Of a stretch of DNA of 64,000 nucleotides, positions 16,735-25,582 are shown in pieces. The position numbers and the translations under genes are program-made. A model generated the notes under the pieces. It was not told the origin of the DNA and did no database searches. It saw nothing but the letters and a program-made list of their open reading frames with translations. The stretch is from Desulfolinea sp964487745 (lineage in GTDB: Bacteria; Chloroflexota; Anaerolineae; Anaerolineales; Villigracilaceae). Where the stretch lies: contig CAZASG010000006.1 of assembly GCA_964487745.1 (NCBI GenBank), positions 48,945 through 112,944 on the forward strand, read 5' to 3'. How positions within the stretch are numbered: the stretch's first letter is position 1; each line of letters opens with the position of its first letter.

Positions 16735-19443
16735 TCACCCTGTATTCTTCAATCCAGCCGCGATCCCGTTGATAGTCAAAAAGATTACTTCACGCAGATC
16801 ATCCGCTTCGGGGATGTTGGAATCGGGCAGCGCGCGCAATCGACGCAGCATCTCGACCTGTAAGTAATTCAACGGGTCAATATAGGGATTGCGCAGATGC
16901 ACGGCGGTCTGGTTGACAGGCTCATGATCCAGCAATGCTTGATGTCCACTGATCGACAAAACGGTTTCCCGTGTGCGTTTATATTCGTCCTGAATGATGC
17001 CGAAGAGCGACTCTCCCAAAGCGCGGTCGCTGACCAAGTCCACATATAGGGAGGCGATTTCCAGGTCGGCTTTCACCAAAGAGATCTCGGTATTATCCAA
17101 CATGGTCTTAAAAAAGGGCCAGCCATTGTACATATCCCGCAGCAGGTCAGGGTCGTCGATGGCGTTCAGTCCCGCGCCCAGGCTATACCAGCCCGGCAGG
17201 TTGAAACGACTCTGCATCCATGAGAAAACCCAAGGGATGGCGCGGATCTTGGTCACACCGGGATCGTCTCCACGAGCCGCCGGACGCGAGCCGATGTGCA
17301 GACGTTTGATCTCATCCAGTGGGGTGGCTTCCTGCCAGAATTGGATGAATCCCGGCGTTTCGTAGATCAACTGCCTATAGGCGCGTTCGCCTGTGAGCGA
17401 CATCTGCTCAATGGCATCCCGCCAACGCTCGGGAACCTTATCTTGCTTCCGTGTCGAGGGAGCGGATGCCATGAGAACGGCATTCACGATCTGCTCAAGG
17501 TGGCGGTGCGCCAGCTCGGGGTTGGAGTAGCGCGAGGCAATGATCTCGCCCTGCTCGGTCAAACGAAAGCGTCCATTGATGCTGGCAGATGGTTGGGCAC
17601 GGATGGCTCGGTTGGCAGGTCCACCCCCGCGAGCAATGGTGCCACCGCGACCGTGGAAAAGTGTCAGGGTGATATTTTGCTCCCGGGCAACACGGGCAAT
17701 CTGCTCCTGTGCTTTATAAAGCGACCAGTTGGCGCTCAGGAAGCCGCCATCCTTATTGCTATCTGAATACCCGATCATCACCATTTGGTGATCGCCGCAA
17801 CTTTTCATGTGCGGACGATAAACATCGGATGTGAACAAACTTGTCAGAACTTCTGGCGCATCTTGCAGATCTTCAACAGTCTCAAAGAGTGGGGTGATGA
17901 GCAAATTCTCATCGCTGCCTGACCAGCGCGCTAGCAGCAATACTGCCAAGACATCCGCTGCTGAACGGGTCATGGAGATAATAAAGGGCCCGATCAGGTC
18001 CTTGCCGTAAATGGAGCGGGCACGTCTGATCAATTTGAAAAGTGCCCAAGTCTCGGCTGTGGAGGCCGTCACCCCGGCATGGGGAGAAAGCTGCGGGGCG
18101 GGTTCCTTGAGTAGACGGGTGAGTAGCGCAACCTGTTCGGGGCCGGGAAGATTTTCGTAATCGGAAGCAATTTCAAGGGCACGTAAGATTTCGCTGAGGG
18201 CGCTGTTCAGGCGGATCGAGTTTTCTCGGATATCCAGCCGAGCGCTGTGCAGACCGAATGTCCGCAATTGATTCCTGGCGGTGTTGAATTTGCCCTGAAG
18301 GAGGGTTTCAGGCAGGGCGCTGGCAATCATCTCCTCCGGCTCGATCAGGTCATCCATCAAAATAAATGCCTGATGCGGCTCTGATTCGAGCAGATGGGTT
18401 TTCATATCTTCGCGTGATGCTTCTGCCAGATCTGCGCGCAGCAGGGAAAGCACGAGGCGATAGGGCTCGGTGGCGTAGCGATCTTCAATATAAGCGACGT
18501 GGTCGGGAAAGGGGCGGCGGCTTTCCACCCAATCCATCAGAGATTTGGGAGGCGGAATCCGCCCGGAGCTGATGCTCATGTGACGACCCAATTCCTGGAT
18601 AATTTCACGATGCTTCTCAACCGCCAAGCCGCGATGCAGGCGCAGCGTTTCGGCGGTGATCTCGCTGGTAACGGTGGGGTTACCGTCCCGGTCGCCACCG
18701 ATCCAGGAGGCCAGCTCCAGCCATGTGTGCCCGACCTGCAAGCCCGGATAATGCTCATCCAACGCCTGGTTCAGGTTGTTATAGAGCGCGGGGAAGATCT
18801 CCCAGAAAACCTCGTCAACGAAATACAAGCCTGTTCGTACTTCATCGGTGACGGTGGGTTTGATGGCGCGTTTGCGGCTGGTCAGCCACATATTGGATAT
18901 TTCGCTGTGCAAGTCGACCAAAATCGCCTCCTGCTTTAGTGGAGGTAGATGTACTTGATCGAGCTCTACAACAAGATCGTGGATGCGTTGAATTTTCGAC
19001 AGGATGGTACGCCGTCGTGTTTCAGTGGGGTGGGCGGTGAGCACCAACTCTATCGACATTTTTTCAAGCAAGACAGAGAGCTGCTTATGCGTGATCCCCT
19101 GCTCCTTTAAGCTGGCAACCGCTGCAGCAATTGAACCTTCCAGTGGTTCGGGATAGCTCTCGGTTTCACTTTGGCGCAGCAGGTTGACACGATGCAATTC
19201 CTCCGCCAGATTGACCAGATCAAAATAAGTGGTGAAAGCAGCCGCTACAGCGCGCCCTGTATCAGGATCAAGGGCAGCAACTTCTTGTTTAAGTTTTCCT
19301 CCGGCATCTGCTTCCCCGGCACGACGCGCCTTAGCTTGACTACGAATGCGTTCTTCTATATCGAAGATTTCCGGGGATTCTTGCTCTGAAATGACCTTAC
19401 CGAGCAGGTCGCCCAGTAAGTGAATAGTTTGGGAGATATTCAT
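16735..19443 (-). CDS. ppc: Phosphoenolpyruvate carboxylase
   Basis: Carboxylates PEP to oxaloacetate, replenishing the citric acid cycle (cytoplasm). 902 residues, full length. Catalytic His138 lies in VLTAHPTETRRRTIL; IGGDRDGNP and the mobile loop FHGRGGTIARGGGPANRAI, with the essential Arg, are present, as is the C-terminal SKNTG-like end AAGLKNTG. No frameshift or missing motif. It stands in a leftward block with the GNAT gene upstream by 17 bases. Allosteric sites cannot be judged by eye. Confidence 0.97.
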   Translation of the reverse strand: MNISQTIHLLGDLLGKVISEQESPEIFDIEERIRSQAKARRAGEADAGGKLKQEVAALDPDTGRAVAAAFTTYFDLVNLAEELHRVNLLRQSETESYPEPLEGSIAAAVASLKEQGITHKQLSVLLEKMSIELVLTAHPTETRRRTILSKIQRIHDLVVELDQVHLPPLKQEAILVDLHSEISNMWLTSRKRAIKPTVTDEVRTGLYFVDEVFWEIFPALYNNLNQALDEHYPGLQVGHTWLELASWIGGDRDGNPTVTSEITAETLRLHRGLAVEKHREIIQELGRHMSISSGRIPPPKSLMDWVESRRPFPDHVAYIEDRYATEPYRLVLSLLRADLAEASREDMKTHLLESEPHQAFILMDDLIEPEEMIASALPETLLQGKFNTARNQLRTFGLHSARLDIRENSIRLNSALSEILRALEIASDYENLPGPEQVALLTRLLKEPAPQLSPHAGVTASTAETWALFKLIRRARSIYGKDLIGPFIISMTRSAADVLAVLLLARWSGSDENLLITPLFETVEDLQDAPEVLTSLFTSDVYRPHMKSCGDHQMVMIGYSDSNKDGGFLSANWSLYKAQEQIARVAREQNITLTLFHGRGGTIARGGGPANRAIRAQPSASINGRFRLTEQGEIIASRYSNPELAHRHLEQIVNAVLMASAPSTRKQDKVPERWRDAIEQMSLTGERAYRQLIYETPGFIQFWQEATPLDEIKRLHIGSRPAARGDDPGVTKIRAIPWVFSWMQSRFNLPGWYSLGAGLNAIDDPDLLRDMYNGWPFFKTMLDNTEISLVKADLEIASLYVDLVSDRALGESLFGIIQDEYKRTRETVLSISGHQALLDHEPVNQTAVHLRNPYIDPLNYLQVEMLRRLRALPDSNIPEADDLREVIFLTINGIAAGLKNTG

Positions 19444-19460
19444 AAAATGTTTACCTTACT

Positions 19461-19952
19461 TTACCTAATAATTTCAAATCCATTCTTCGCATATAGCTGG
19501 AATGCCCCCATTAGCGTATCCGTCCCCAGTGTGATCGAGCGGTAGCCATCCGCGCGGGCCTGTCGTTGGGCGTGCTGGAGCATGAACTTCGCCAATCCCT
19601 GCCGTTTGAAGTCGGGATGCACACACATGCAACTGATATGTAAATTCCCCTCGCCATAGGACAGCACGTAGGTAAAACCGACCAAATCCCCTTTTTTAAA
19701 CAGCGCCGAAGAAGCCGACTCTCTCACCGCCTGCCCTAATTCAAGCGTTTCAAAATATTCGCGCCTTTCCATATCGCTTTGCTCGAAGAAAAAAGTCGCA
19801 TCCCCCTCAACAAAAGCGGCGTGATAACAGGTATAGAGTGTTTCTTCGTCCACTTCACCGAGCGGCACAAGCGTGATTCCCTCGGGCTGTTCCTGTCCCA
19901 TCGCCAAAGGCGCACTCAAGTCACAGCGCATCTCGACGTACTTATTTTCCAT
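19461..19952 (-). CDS. GNAT family N-acetyltransferase
   Basis: Transfers an acetyl group from acetyl-CoA to an amine; substrate unknown. 163 residues. The acetyl-CoA loop is HPDFKRQGLAKFMLQHAQRQA (Q/RxxGxG/A variant QGLAK), followed by LGTDTLMGAFQLYAKNGFEI, the usual GNAT end. Its ATG follows the stop of the TrmH gene directly (TAGATG), with GGGGAGG upstream inside that gene, so the pair is translationally coupled. Confidence 0.83.
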   Translation of the reverse strand: MENKYVEMRCDLSAPLAMGQEQPEGITLVPLGEVDEETLYTCYHAAFVEGDATFFFEQSDMERREYFETLELGQAVRESASSALFKKGDLVGFTYVLSYGEGNLHISCMCVHPDFKRQGLAKFMLQHAQRQARADGYRSITLGTDTLMGAFQLYAKNGFEIIR

Positions 19953-20717
19953 CTATCCTCCCCGTTGCCGCGCCACTTCAAACAGGATGATCGCCCCCGC
20001 AACCGCCGCATTCAGCGACTCTATTTCATCTTTCATTGGGATGTAAATCTCCGCATCCGTCAATTGACGCGCGGATTCTCTCGCCCCTTCCGCTTCCCCA
20101 CCGACGATGACGGCACACGCCTGCTTCAGGTTTGCTTCCGTATAAACGACATCTCCCTGCATCTCTGCCAGATAAACCGTTAATCCCTGCACCCGCGCTT
20201 GGATCTCATTCCAATCCAACGAGATGATGGGCAAACGAAAGTGTGCCCCCATTCCCGCCCGCAGAACTTTCGGCGCAAAGGCATCCGTCGTGCCCCGCGG
20301 CGTGATGACAACATCCACACCCGCGGCAGCGGCTGTGCGGATCAGTGTGCCAAGATTCCCCGGGTCACGGACTTGATCGGGGATGAGAATGAAATTTGGG
20401 GAATCGGGAAACGGGAGTTGGGCGTAGTCGAGAACGGCAAGGATGCCTTGTGACGTTTCGGTGTCAGAGATAGATTTGAGCAAAGCGGAATCCACTTCTT
20501 CGACATCAACGCCTTCGAGGCTATCCAAGATTTCCATGCCGCGCTCGCTGAGGCTGCGGTCATGGAGCACAAAGCGGATGCGCCACTTCGTCTTGACTGC
20601 CTCTTCAAAAAGCCGCACACCTTCGACGATGAAAGCACCCCCCTTGCGGCGGGCTTTGGCGCGGCTTTGCAAAGCACGAATAAGTTTGAGTTTGGGGTTT
20701 TGTGGGGAAGTGATCAT
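19953..20717 (-). CDS. TrmH/SpoU family RNA 2'-O-methyltransferase
   Basis: SAM-dependent methyltransferase of rRNA or tRNA riboses. 254 residues: an N-terminal substrate-binding domain (ITSPQNPKLKLIRALQSRAK) and the SPOUT domain. Motifs 1-3 are visible as DPGNLGTLIRTAAAAGVD, IVGGEAEGA and IPMKDEIESLNAAVAGAI, which form the knot. The exact nucleotide target is not predictable. It is followed directly by the GNAT gene. Confidence 0.9.
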   Translation of the reverse strand: MITSPQNPKLKLIRALQSRAKARRKGGAFIVEGVRLFEEAVKTKWRIRFVLHDRSLSERGMEILDSLEGVDVEEVDSALLKSISDTETSQGILAVLDYAQLPFPDSPNFILIPDQVRDPGNLGTLIRTAAAAGVDVVITPRGTTDAFAPKVLRAGMGAHFRLPIISLDWNEIQARVQGLTVYLAEMQGDVVYTEANLKQACAVIVGGEAEGARESARQLTDAEIYIPMKDEIESLNAAVAGAIILFEVARQRGG

Positions 20718-20774
20718 CGTTCTTTTCCAACGGGTGCTACCCCCGCGTGCAGGGGAGGAACTAAAATACTCTTT

Positions 20775-21350
20775 TCAGGGGCTGTCAGCATTTATATACT
20801 CACCCCAATAGCCAAGATACCATCCAGCATCGGAATCCCCATAAAGAATCAGGCGCACGGTCGTGAGGGGGGAATCCGTGTTTTGGGTGAGGTAGTTTTC
20901 AATAGCCGAGAAGATGATCTTCGCCGCGCGCTCTTTGGGGAATCCAAAAATCCCGGTCGAGATGGCGGGTAATGACACGGAAGCCAGCCCAAGGTCGGTG
21001 GCGACGCGCAGCGATCCGGTCACGGCATTTGCGAGTTTGGCGTCTTCGTCCCCTTCTCCCCAAACCGGTCCAACAGCGTGGATGACGTATTTGCAGGGCA
21101 TCTCGCCACCGGATGTATACGCCGGTTCAGCGTGGCTGACCTCGCCGTGCTCTTTTACCCATGCATCGCTCTCACGTTGGATGGCTTCACCGCCCGCGCG
21201 CGAGATCGCCCAGGCTACCCCGCCGCCATGCGCCAACTGGCTGTTGGCAGCGTTGACGATGGCATCGACCTTTTCTGTGGTGATGTCACCCTGCACAAGT
21301 TGAATTTTTTTACTGCTGGAGAAAGAGTGTTCAAGAAGAATTTCGTTCAT
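20775..21350 (-). CDS. Macrodomain protein (O-acetyl-ADP-ribose deacetylase type)
   Basis: Binds or hydrolyses ADP-ribose derivatives. 191 residues. IQLVQGDITTEKVDAIVNAANSQLAHGGGVAWAI is the macrodomain nucleotide-binding start; PAISTGIFGFPKERAAKIIF is the second ligand loop. A TACAAT box lies six bases before the ATG without a Shine-Dalgarno, so it is probably leaderless. The C-terminal ~20 residues are not conserved in the family. Confidence 0.9.
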   Translation of the reverse strand: MNEILLEHSFSSSKKIQLVQGDITTEKVDAIVNAANSQLAHGGGVAWAISRAGGEAIQRESDAWVKEHGEVSHAEPAYTSGGEMPCKYVIHAVGPVWGEGDEDAKLANAVTGSLRVATDLGLASVSLPAISTGIFGFPKERAAKIIFSAIENYLTQNTDSPLTTVRLILYGDSDAGWYLGYWGEYINADSP

Positions 21351-21356
21351 GCCCCC

Positions 21357-21362
21357 ATTGTA
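21357..21362 (-). promoter_or_regulatory. -10 box of the macrodomain gene, leaderless arrangement
   Basis: TACAAT on the minus strand with six bases to the ATG at 21350. Confidence 0.5.
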
Positions 21363-21374
21363 TCGTTAAAAAGA

Positions 21375-21403
21375 GTAGGGGCGGGTCTGAGACCCGCCCC
21401 TAC
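21375..21403. repeat. Perfect GC-rich palindrome between rplT and the macrodomain gene
   Basis: GTAGGGGCGGGTC (21375-21387) and GACCCGCCCCTAC (21391-21403) form a 13-pair stem with a TGA loop. A related, decayed copy lies at 9481-9508. It could work as a terminator for the infC operon, though no T-run follows. Confidence 0.75.
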
Positions 21404-21415
21404 GAAATTTACAAT

Positions 21416-21766
21416 TTACGCTTCCTGGGCTTTTGCCACAACTGCAGCAAAGGCTTCGGGATCGCGGACTGCCATATCGGCAAGCATTTTACGGTTGATC
21501 TGAATATCCGCTTTCTTGAGGGCATGGATCAGTTTGCTATAAGGCATGCCATTCAAACGCGCGGCGGCGTTGATGCGGGCGATCCACAAGCGGCGCAGAT
21601 CGCGGCGGCGTTGGCGACGGTCGCGGTAGGAGTACCAGAGACTTTTGAGCATCGCCTCGTTTGCGCGGCGGAAGAGCTTGCTCTTCGAGCCGTACTGACC
21701 TTTGGTCAGCTTTAGGATCTTTTTATGTCTTCGACGTCCGTGAGGACCATTTTTTACACGTGCCAT
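21416..21766 (-). CDS. rplT: 50S ribosomal protein bL20
   Basis: Binds 23S rRNA early in large-subunit assembly. 116 residues, full length, with RVKNGPHGRRRHKKILKLTKGQYGSK and RDRRQRRRDLRRLWIARINAAAR, the highly basic family pattern. Last gene of the conserved infC-rpmI-rplT operon. No bL20 autoregulatory leader could be recognised with confidence. Confidence 0.97.
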   Translation of the reverse strand: MARVKNGPHGRRRHKKILKLTKGQYGSKSKLFRRANEAMLKSLWYSYRDRRQRRRDLRRLWIARINAAARLNGMPYSKLIHALKKADIQINRKMLADMAVRDPEAFAAVVAKAQEA

Positions 21767-21868
21767 TTTTTACACTCCTGCGAACCCCTGGGCGTCGGTA
21801 CGGGGGCTTTCCCCGCCACCAGTTGTGTACACCCAACAGTTGCAACTAAAATTAAATATTCTTGAAGA

Positions 21869-22102
21869 TTAGCGATTTTTCTTCATATACGGCGCAAGGC
21901 GGTTAATACGTTTGACAAATCCGCTGCCCTGAACGACAACCATTTCATCCAACAATGCCTTTGTACGCTTGGATGTACGACGACGGAAGTGGCTCTTACC
22001 GCCTTTGGTACGCACCAATTTTCCAGAACCGGTCAGACGAAAACGTTTCGAAGTCGCCTTGTGGGTTTTGATTTTGTATTTTTTTGTTTTTGCTTTAGCC
22101 AC
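21869..22102 (-). CDS. rpmI: 50S ribosomal protein bL35
   Basis: Small basic large-subunit protein of 77 residues. KTHKATSKRFRLTGSGKLVR and a C-terminus with NRLAPYMKKN are diagnostic. The start is preceded by a good Shine-Dalgarno (AGGAG). It lies between infC and rplT with gaps of 76 and 102 bases. Confidence 0.96.
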   Translation of the reverse strand: MAKAKTKKYKIKTHKATSKRFRLTGSGKLVRTKGGKSHFRRRTSKRTKALLDEMVVVQGSGFVKRINRLAPYMKKNR

Positions 22103-22178
22103 GGTGGTACTCCTTTCATAAAAATACCGCGGGCGTTGGTAAACCTCCCGCGGAGATAAACTTAGCTAGAAGAGAATT

Positions 22179-22697
22179 CTATTTCTTTGTTAAAGGAGCC
22201 AAAATAAGCATCATACGACGCCCTTCCAATTTCGGCGCCTGCTCGATGGTGCTCACATCTGCCAACTCTTCTGCGATCTCTCGCAGATCTTCGAGAGCAA
22301 TTTCAGGATAATCCATTTCACGTCCGCGGAAGCGAATGGTGACTTTAACCTTCATGCCATCTACCAACCAGCCTCTTGCGCTTTTGACTTTGAAGCCTCG
22401 ATGATGCTTATCGGTTTTTGGCCGCAGACGAATTTCTTTCATTTCGATCTTTGTCTGCTGTCTGCGTGCTTCCTTTTCTTTTTTGGCTCTTTGGTAAAGG
22501 AATTTACCAAAGTCCATTACACGACAAACCGGTGGCTTTGCCCCGGGGGAAACCTCTACAAGGTCTAACCCTGCTTCAGCGGCAATATCCATCGCTTCTC
22601 GCAGAGTTACCACCCCAATATTGTCACCTTCACCGTTAATAAGGCGGACTTCAGGGCTACGGATCTCTCCATTTACTCGAAAATCGTTGGCGCTTAT
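22179..22697 (-). CDS. infC: Translation initiation factor IF-3, with AUA start codon
   Basis: Keeps ribosomal subunits apart and checks start codons. The recognisable frame reaches upstream past the first GTG (22613): RVNGEIRSPEVRLINGEG is the true N-terminal IF-3 signature, with no ATG, GTG or TTG start that fits. AAGGAG followed by six bases and ATA at 22697-22695 is the best initiation site, giving 172 residues, the family norm. IF-3 genes often use rare starts (AUU in Escherichia coli) so that IF-3 represses its own translation; ATA here fits that logic. First gene of infC-rpmI-rplT. Confidence 0.92.
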   Translation of the reverse strand: MSANDFRVNGEIRSPEVRLINGEGDNIGVVTLREAMDIAAEAGLDLVEVSPGAKPPVCRVMDFGKFLYQRAKKEKEARRQQTKIEMKEIRLRPKTDKHHRGFKVKSARGWLVDGMKVKVTIRFRGREMDYPEIALEDLREIAEELADVSTIEQAPKLEGRRMMLILAPLTKK

Positions 22698-22729
22698 GTG
22701 CTTCTCCTTCTTTCAATACAAACACTTAC

Positions 22730-22788
22730 AACCAGCCCATTGGCTGGTTTGCGGGGTGGATGATACCACAACCTGAGAGTAACCGCAA
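22730..22788 (-). promoter_or_regulatory. Promoter and leader hairpin of the infC operon
   Basis: On the minus strand TTGCGG (22788-22783), a 17-base spacer and TATCAT (22765-22760) form a sigma-A-type promoter. Downstream, AACCAGCC and GGCTGGTT (22730-22749) make an eight-pair hairpin in the leader, about 33 bases before the AUA start. Confidence 0.6.
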
Positions 22789-22830
22789 CGGATTTAGGCG
22801 GAATCGCGCTCAATTTGGGCTTGTTTCCGT

Positions 22831-25239
22831 CTAACGGAGCCAAGTTGAACTTTTAGCGTGTCCCCTTAGCCAGTAGGCGGGCAGATTCTCTTCCCAGAAT
22901 TCCCCATCGTAGATGTCCATCCCCAAAAGTCCACACTCGATCAAGATGACCTCTTCCGGTGCAGTGTCGGGCACAAGGCAGGAAGTGCGCACAGAGTCTG
23001 CGCCTTGTCTTGGCAATTCTCCCCAAAGCGCATTTTCTTCATTGGGTGTCGGGAAACATCCGCTATTCCAGAAGCCATGTTCAGGATAACGACACCAAGA
23101 TCGGTCGGGCTCCTTGATGACAGTATAGGTCACCACATCTGCAATGGTACCGCTACTCTTTAGCAAGCGCACCGTATCACCGCCATCACTTAACGAGATA
23201 TGCGATGTAAAACCATAGATCGCTATTCGCTCGCCCGCCCCCAAGGAGATGTTGGGCAGTGTATATGGGGAGGAGCCGAGGTTATATTCATCGTCCAGCT
23301 TCCACCCGCTTAAGCTGACCGTGCTTGTGCCACGATTAATGATCTCGATAAATTCATCGTTCACGTCAACTACGCCATCCTGATTCCAGTCATGCCCAGG
23401 GCGTGCAAGTACTTCATTGAGGACAACACTTTGGTTGGGGAAGGAGGTCGGTGTCTTCGTTGGAGGGATGGGAGTTCGGGTCGGTGTAGGAGAAGGTGTG
23501 GCAGTTACGCTGAGCGCCCAATTAGGTTGTTTTGGTGTCCCGTTGATGGGGTTACTATCTGCATCCAAACCATTACGAACGGTACCGGAGTTGCTTATCC
23601 ACGCGCCTGCGCTATCGGCGACAGCACCGCTGCGCTCCATACTATAGAATCCGGGCGAGGCACTGCCTGCATCCCATGCACCACCGTTGCTATTGGCGGT
23701 ATCCACCACTGAGCCGCCCGGGGCTAATAACTTCAGGTATTCACCTTCGTTCGACATGGAGCCCGTATAGATGAAATCGGCTGTGATATCCGAGATAGTA
23801 TTGTCATCGGTACGTTCGAGGAGGTAATAGGCGCCATCGTAGATAGTGCCTGTCAATTCGATATCGAGCCCTCCATCAGCGGAGACCAATTTCCACCCAG
23901 CGCTAAGATCAATTGGCAGACTGCCCGGGTTATAGAGTTCGATCCATTCATCGGTATTCGAGGCTTCTGTGCCCCCCCAAGCGACTTCGTTAATCATCAG
24001 AACCAGCGATGCTGGCGGAGTGGAAGTTTGTGTTGGACTGGGGACCACTGTGGGAGTAACGTTATAGCCCCAATTCACCTCGCCCGGCGTACCATAGATC
24101 GCGTTCCCGGCTGCGTCTTTGGCTGTTAGGTGTTGATTAATATTGGTGACCCAATTCGAATCCGAATCGGCGGCTGTGCTCATACGCTCCATACTGCTGG
24201 CAGGAGAAATGCGCCCATGTGACCAGGTGCCTCCATCGCCGTTGGCGGTATCGATTTCCGTTCGATCAGGGGCAAGCAAGCGTAAGGTATCTCCAGTATC
24301 TTCCAGCAACCCACTATCATATGTCGTGCCTGCAATATTACTGATCGCGTTACCATCGCTGCCCCGCTCAAGCAGAAGATATGCGCCGTTCGCCAGCGTA
24401 CCACTTAAGAATATATCCACATTCCCCGAATCCGATGCCAACCGCCAACCAACCAATGAGATTGGGTATGCACTGGGGTTGTAGAGTTCGATCCATTCAT
24501 CGCCGAAATAGGCTTCCGTTCCAGCCCAGGCGACTTCATTAATGATGATACTTAGTGGAACAAAACTGACAGAATTTGCTTGTTTAGGCGTCGCACGTAG
24601 AGGATTGCTGTTGGCATCCTCTCCATTAAAAGTAATGCCGTTATTATCCGCCCATGCAGGGGCACTATCTGCGATCACAGCAATACGTTCCATGCTCGCT
24701 TTTGTTGTATTATCGCCCGCAGGCCAGTCTGTATTCCCTGCTATATTAGCAGTGTCAATCTCTGTTGCTATATCATCCAAGAGTCTTAGTGTCTCAGCGC
24801 TTCCATCATTTTCTAATCCCCCTGAGTAAATCAAATTAGCAGGCACATCATTTACACTTGTATCATCTGTACGTTCGAGCAGAAAATATCCGCCTGCAGG
24901 GATAACACAAGTTGCTCCAGCGCAATTCGCTTCGAGAATGGTGATATTAGGTGTGCCATCATCCGCAACTATCTGCCAGTTTTTTAGGTCTATATCAGAA
25001 CCGGTTGGGTTATAAAGTTCCATCCACTCATCATTTGCTGATGCGTCTGTTCCCATCCATGCGACTTCATTAATGACCACATCCAAAGCGGAAGCTTGCC
25101 TCGGAGCAGCCTGCACACTCCACTGCAGAGAGGGGAGAAAAGAGCCCAGCATAAATCCAAGTAAAAGCAAGGCTGCACTCAAACGAGGCAGCAGGTTGAT
25201 TACTTTCGAAGGGTATTTTTTATCCAGCCTCTTTACCAT
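22831..25239 (-). CDS. Secreted surface protein with four lamin-tail domains
   Basis: An 802-residue protein exported by an N-terminal signal (hydrophobic stretch about 20-38, likely cut near AAPRQA). Four lamin-tail (LTD) repeats start near 52, 229, 413 and 602; the first three share INEVAWxGT and DEWxELYNP, the fourth is divergent (LNEVLARPG, DEFIEIINRG). Pro/Thr linkers precede the third and fourth. Bacterial LTD proteins are thought to bind extracellular DNA or carbohydrate; no enzyme domain or sortase signal is seen. A TACTAT box six bases before ATG suggests a leaderless message. Confidence 0.85.
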   Translation of the reverse strand: MVKRLDKKYPSKVINLLPRLSAALLLLGFMLGSFLPSLQWSVQAAPRQASALDVVINEVAWMGTDASANDEWMELYNPTGSDIDLKNWQIVADDGTPNITILEANCAGATCVIPAGGYFLLERTDDTSVNDVPANLIYSGGLENDGSAETLRLLDDIATEIDTANIAGNTDWPAGDNTTKASMERIAVIADSAPAWADNNGITFNGEDANSNPLRATPKQANSVSFVPLSIIINEVAWAGTEAYFGDEWIELYNPSAYPISLVGWRLASDSGNVDIFLSGTLANGAYLLLERGSDGNAISNIAGTTYDSGLLEDTGDTLRLLAPDRTEIDTANGDGGTWSHGRISPASSMERMSTAADSDSNWVTNINQHLTAKDAAGNAIYGTPGEVNWGYNVTPTVVPSPTQTSTPPASLVLMINEVAWGGTEASNTDEWIELYNPGSLPIDLSAGWKLVSADGGLDIELTGTIYDGAYYLLERTDDNTISDITADFIYTGSMSNEGEYLKLLAPGGSVVDTANSNGGAWDAGSASPGFYSMERSGAVADSAGAWISNSGTVRNGLDADSNPINGTPKQPNWALSVTATPSPTPTRTPIPPTKTPTSFPNQSVVLNEVLARPGHDWNQDGVVDVNDEFIEIINRGTSTVSLSGWKLDDEYNLGSSPYTLPNISLGAGERIAIYGFTSHISLSDGGDTVRLLKSSGTIADVVTYTVIKEPDRSWCRYPEHGFWNSGCFPTPNEENALWGELPRQGADSVRTSCLVPDTAPEEVILIECGLLGMDIYDGEFWEENLPAYWLRGHAKSSTWLR

Positions 25240-25245
25240 AAAAAA

Positions 25246-25251
25246 ATAGTA
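25246..25251 (-). promoter_or_regulatory. -10 box of the lamin-tail gene, leaderless arrangement
   Basis: TACTAT on the minus strand, then six T residues before the ATG at 25239; no Shine-Dalgarno is present. Confidence 0.45.
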
Positions 25252-25264
25252 TCACTAAGTACAC

Positions 25265-25296
25265 AAAGAGGCAAAGAGAAATCTCTTTGCCTCTTT
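25265..25296 (-). terminator. Palindrome after spoVS, probable terminator
   Basis: AAAGAGGCAAAGAG and CTCTTTGCCTCTTT form a perfect 14-pair stem with an AAAT loop, 23 bases beyond the spoVS stop. The T-rich 3' arm may serve as the release tract, though no separate T-run follows. Confidence 0.6.
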
Positions 25297-25318
25297 CATC
25301 AAATGTTCATAACAGGGG

Positions 25319-25582
25319 CTAGCGTGGTTCAACGACCAATTTGATCGCTGTACGGACTTTTTCATCAATCTCTACATCTACAAATTCGGGGACACAAACA
25401 ACATGGATATCGTCCCTTTCTTGTAGATAACTGATCGCCAGCACGAGTGCTTTCACAGATTGATTAACTGCCCCCGCTCCAATGGCTTGTACTTCAGCGC
25501 GTCCGTGTTCACGGATCACTCCAGCAATAGCCCCTGCAACAGCTGATGTTCGGGAGTTGGCTGATACTTTAATGATATCCAT
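25319..25582 (-). CDS. spoVS: SpoVS domain protein
   Basis: An 87-residue protein of the SpoVS family, AlbA-like small nucleic-acid-associated regulators known from Bacillus sporulation but also present in non-sporulating Chloroflexota and Deinococcota. IIKVSANSRTSAVAGAIAGV, IGAGAVNQSVKALVLA and a C-terminal VRTAIKLVVEPR are diagnostic. GGAGG lies upstream of the ATG. It stands beside the DnaA-box-like region. A role in sporulation is not implied here. Confidence 0.92.
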   Translation of the reverse strand: MDIIKVSANSRTSAVAGAIAGVIREHGRAEVQAIGAGAVNQSVKALVLAISYLQERDDIHVVCVPEFVDVEIDEKVRTAIKLVVEPR

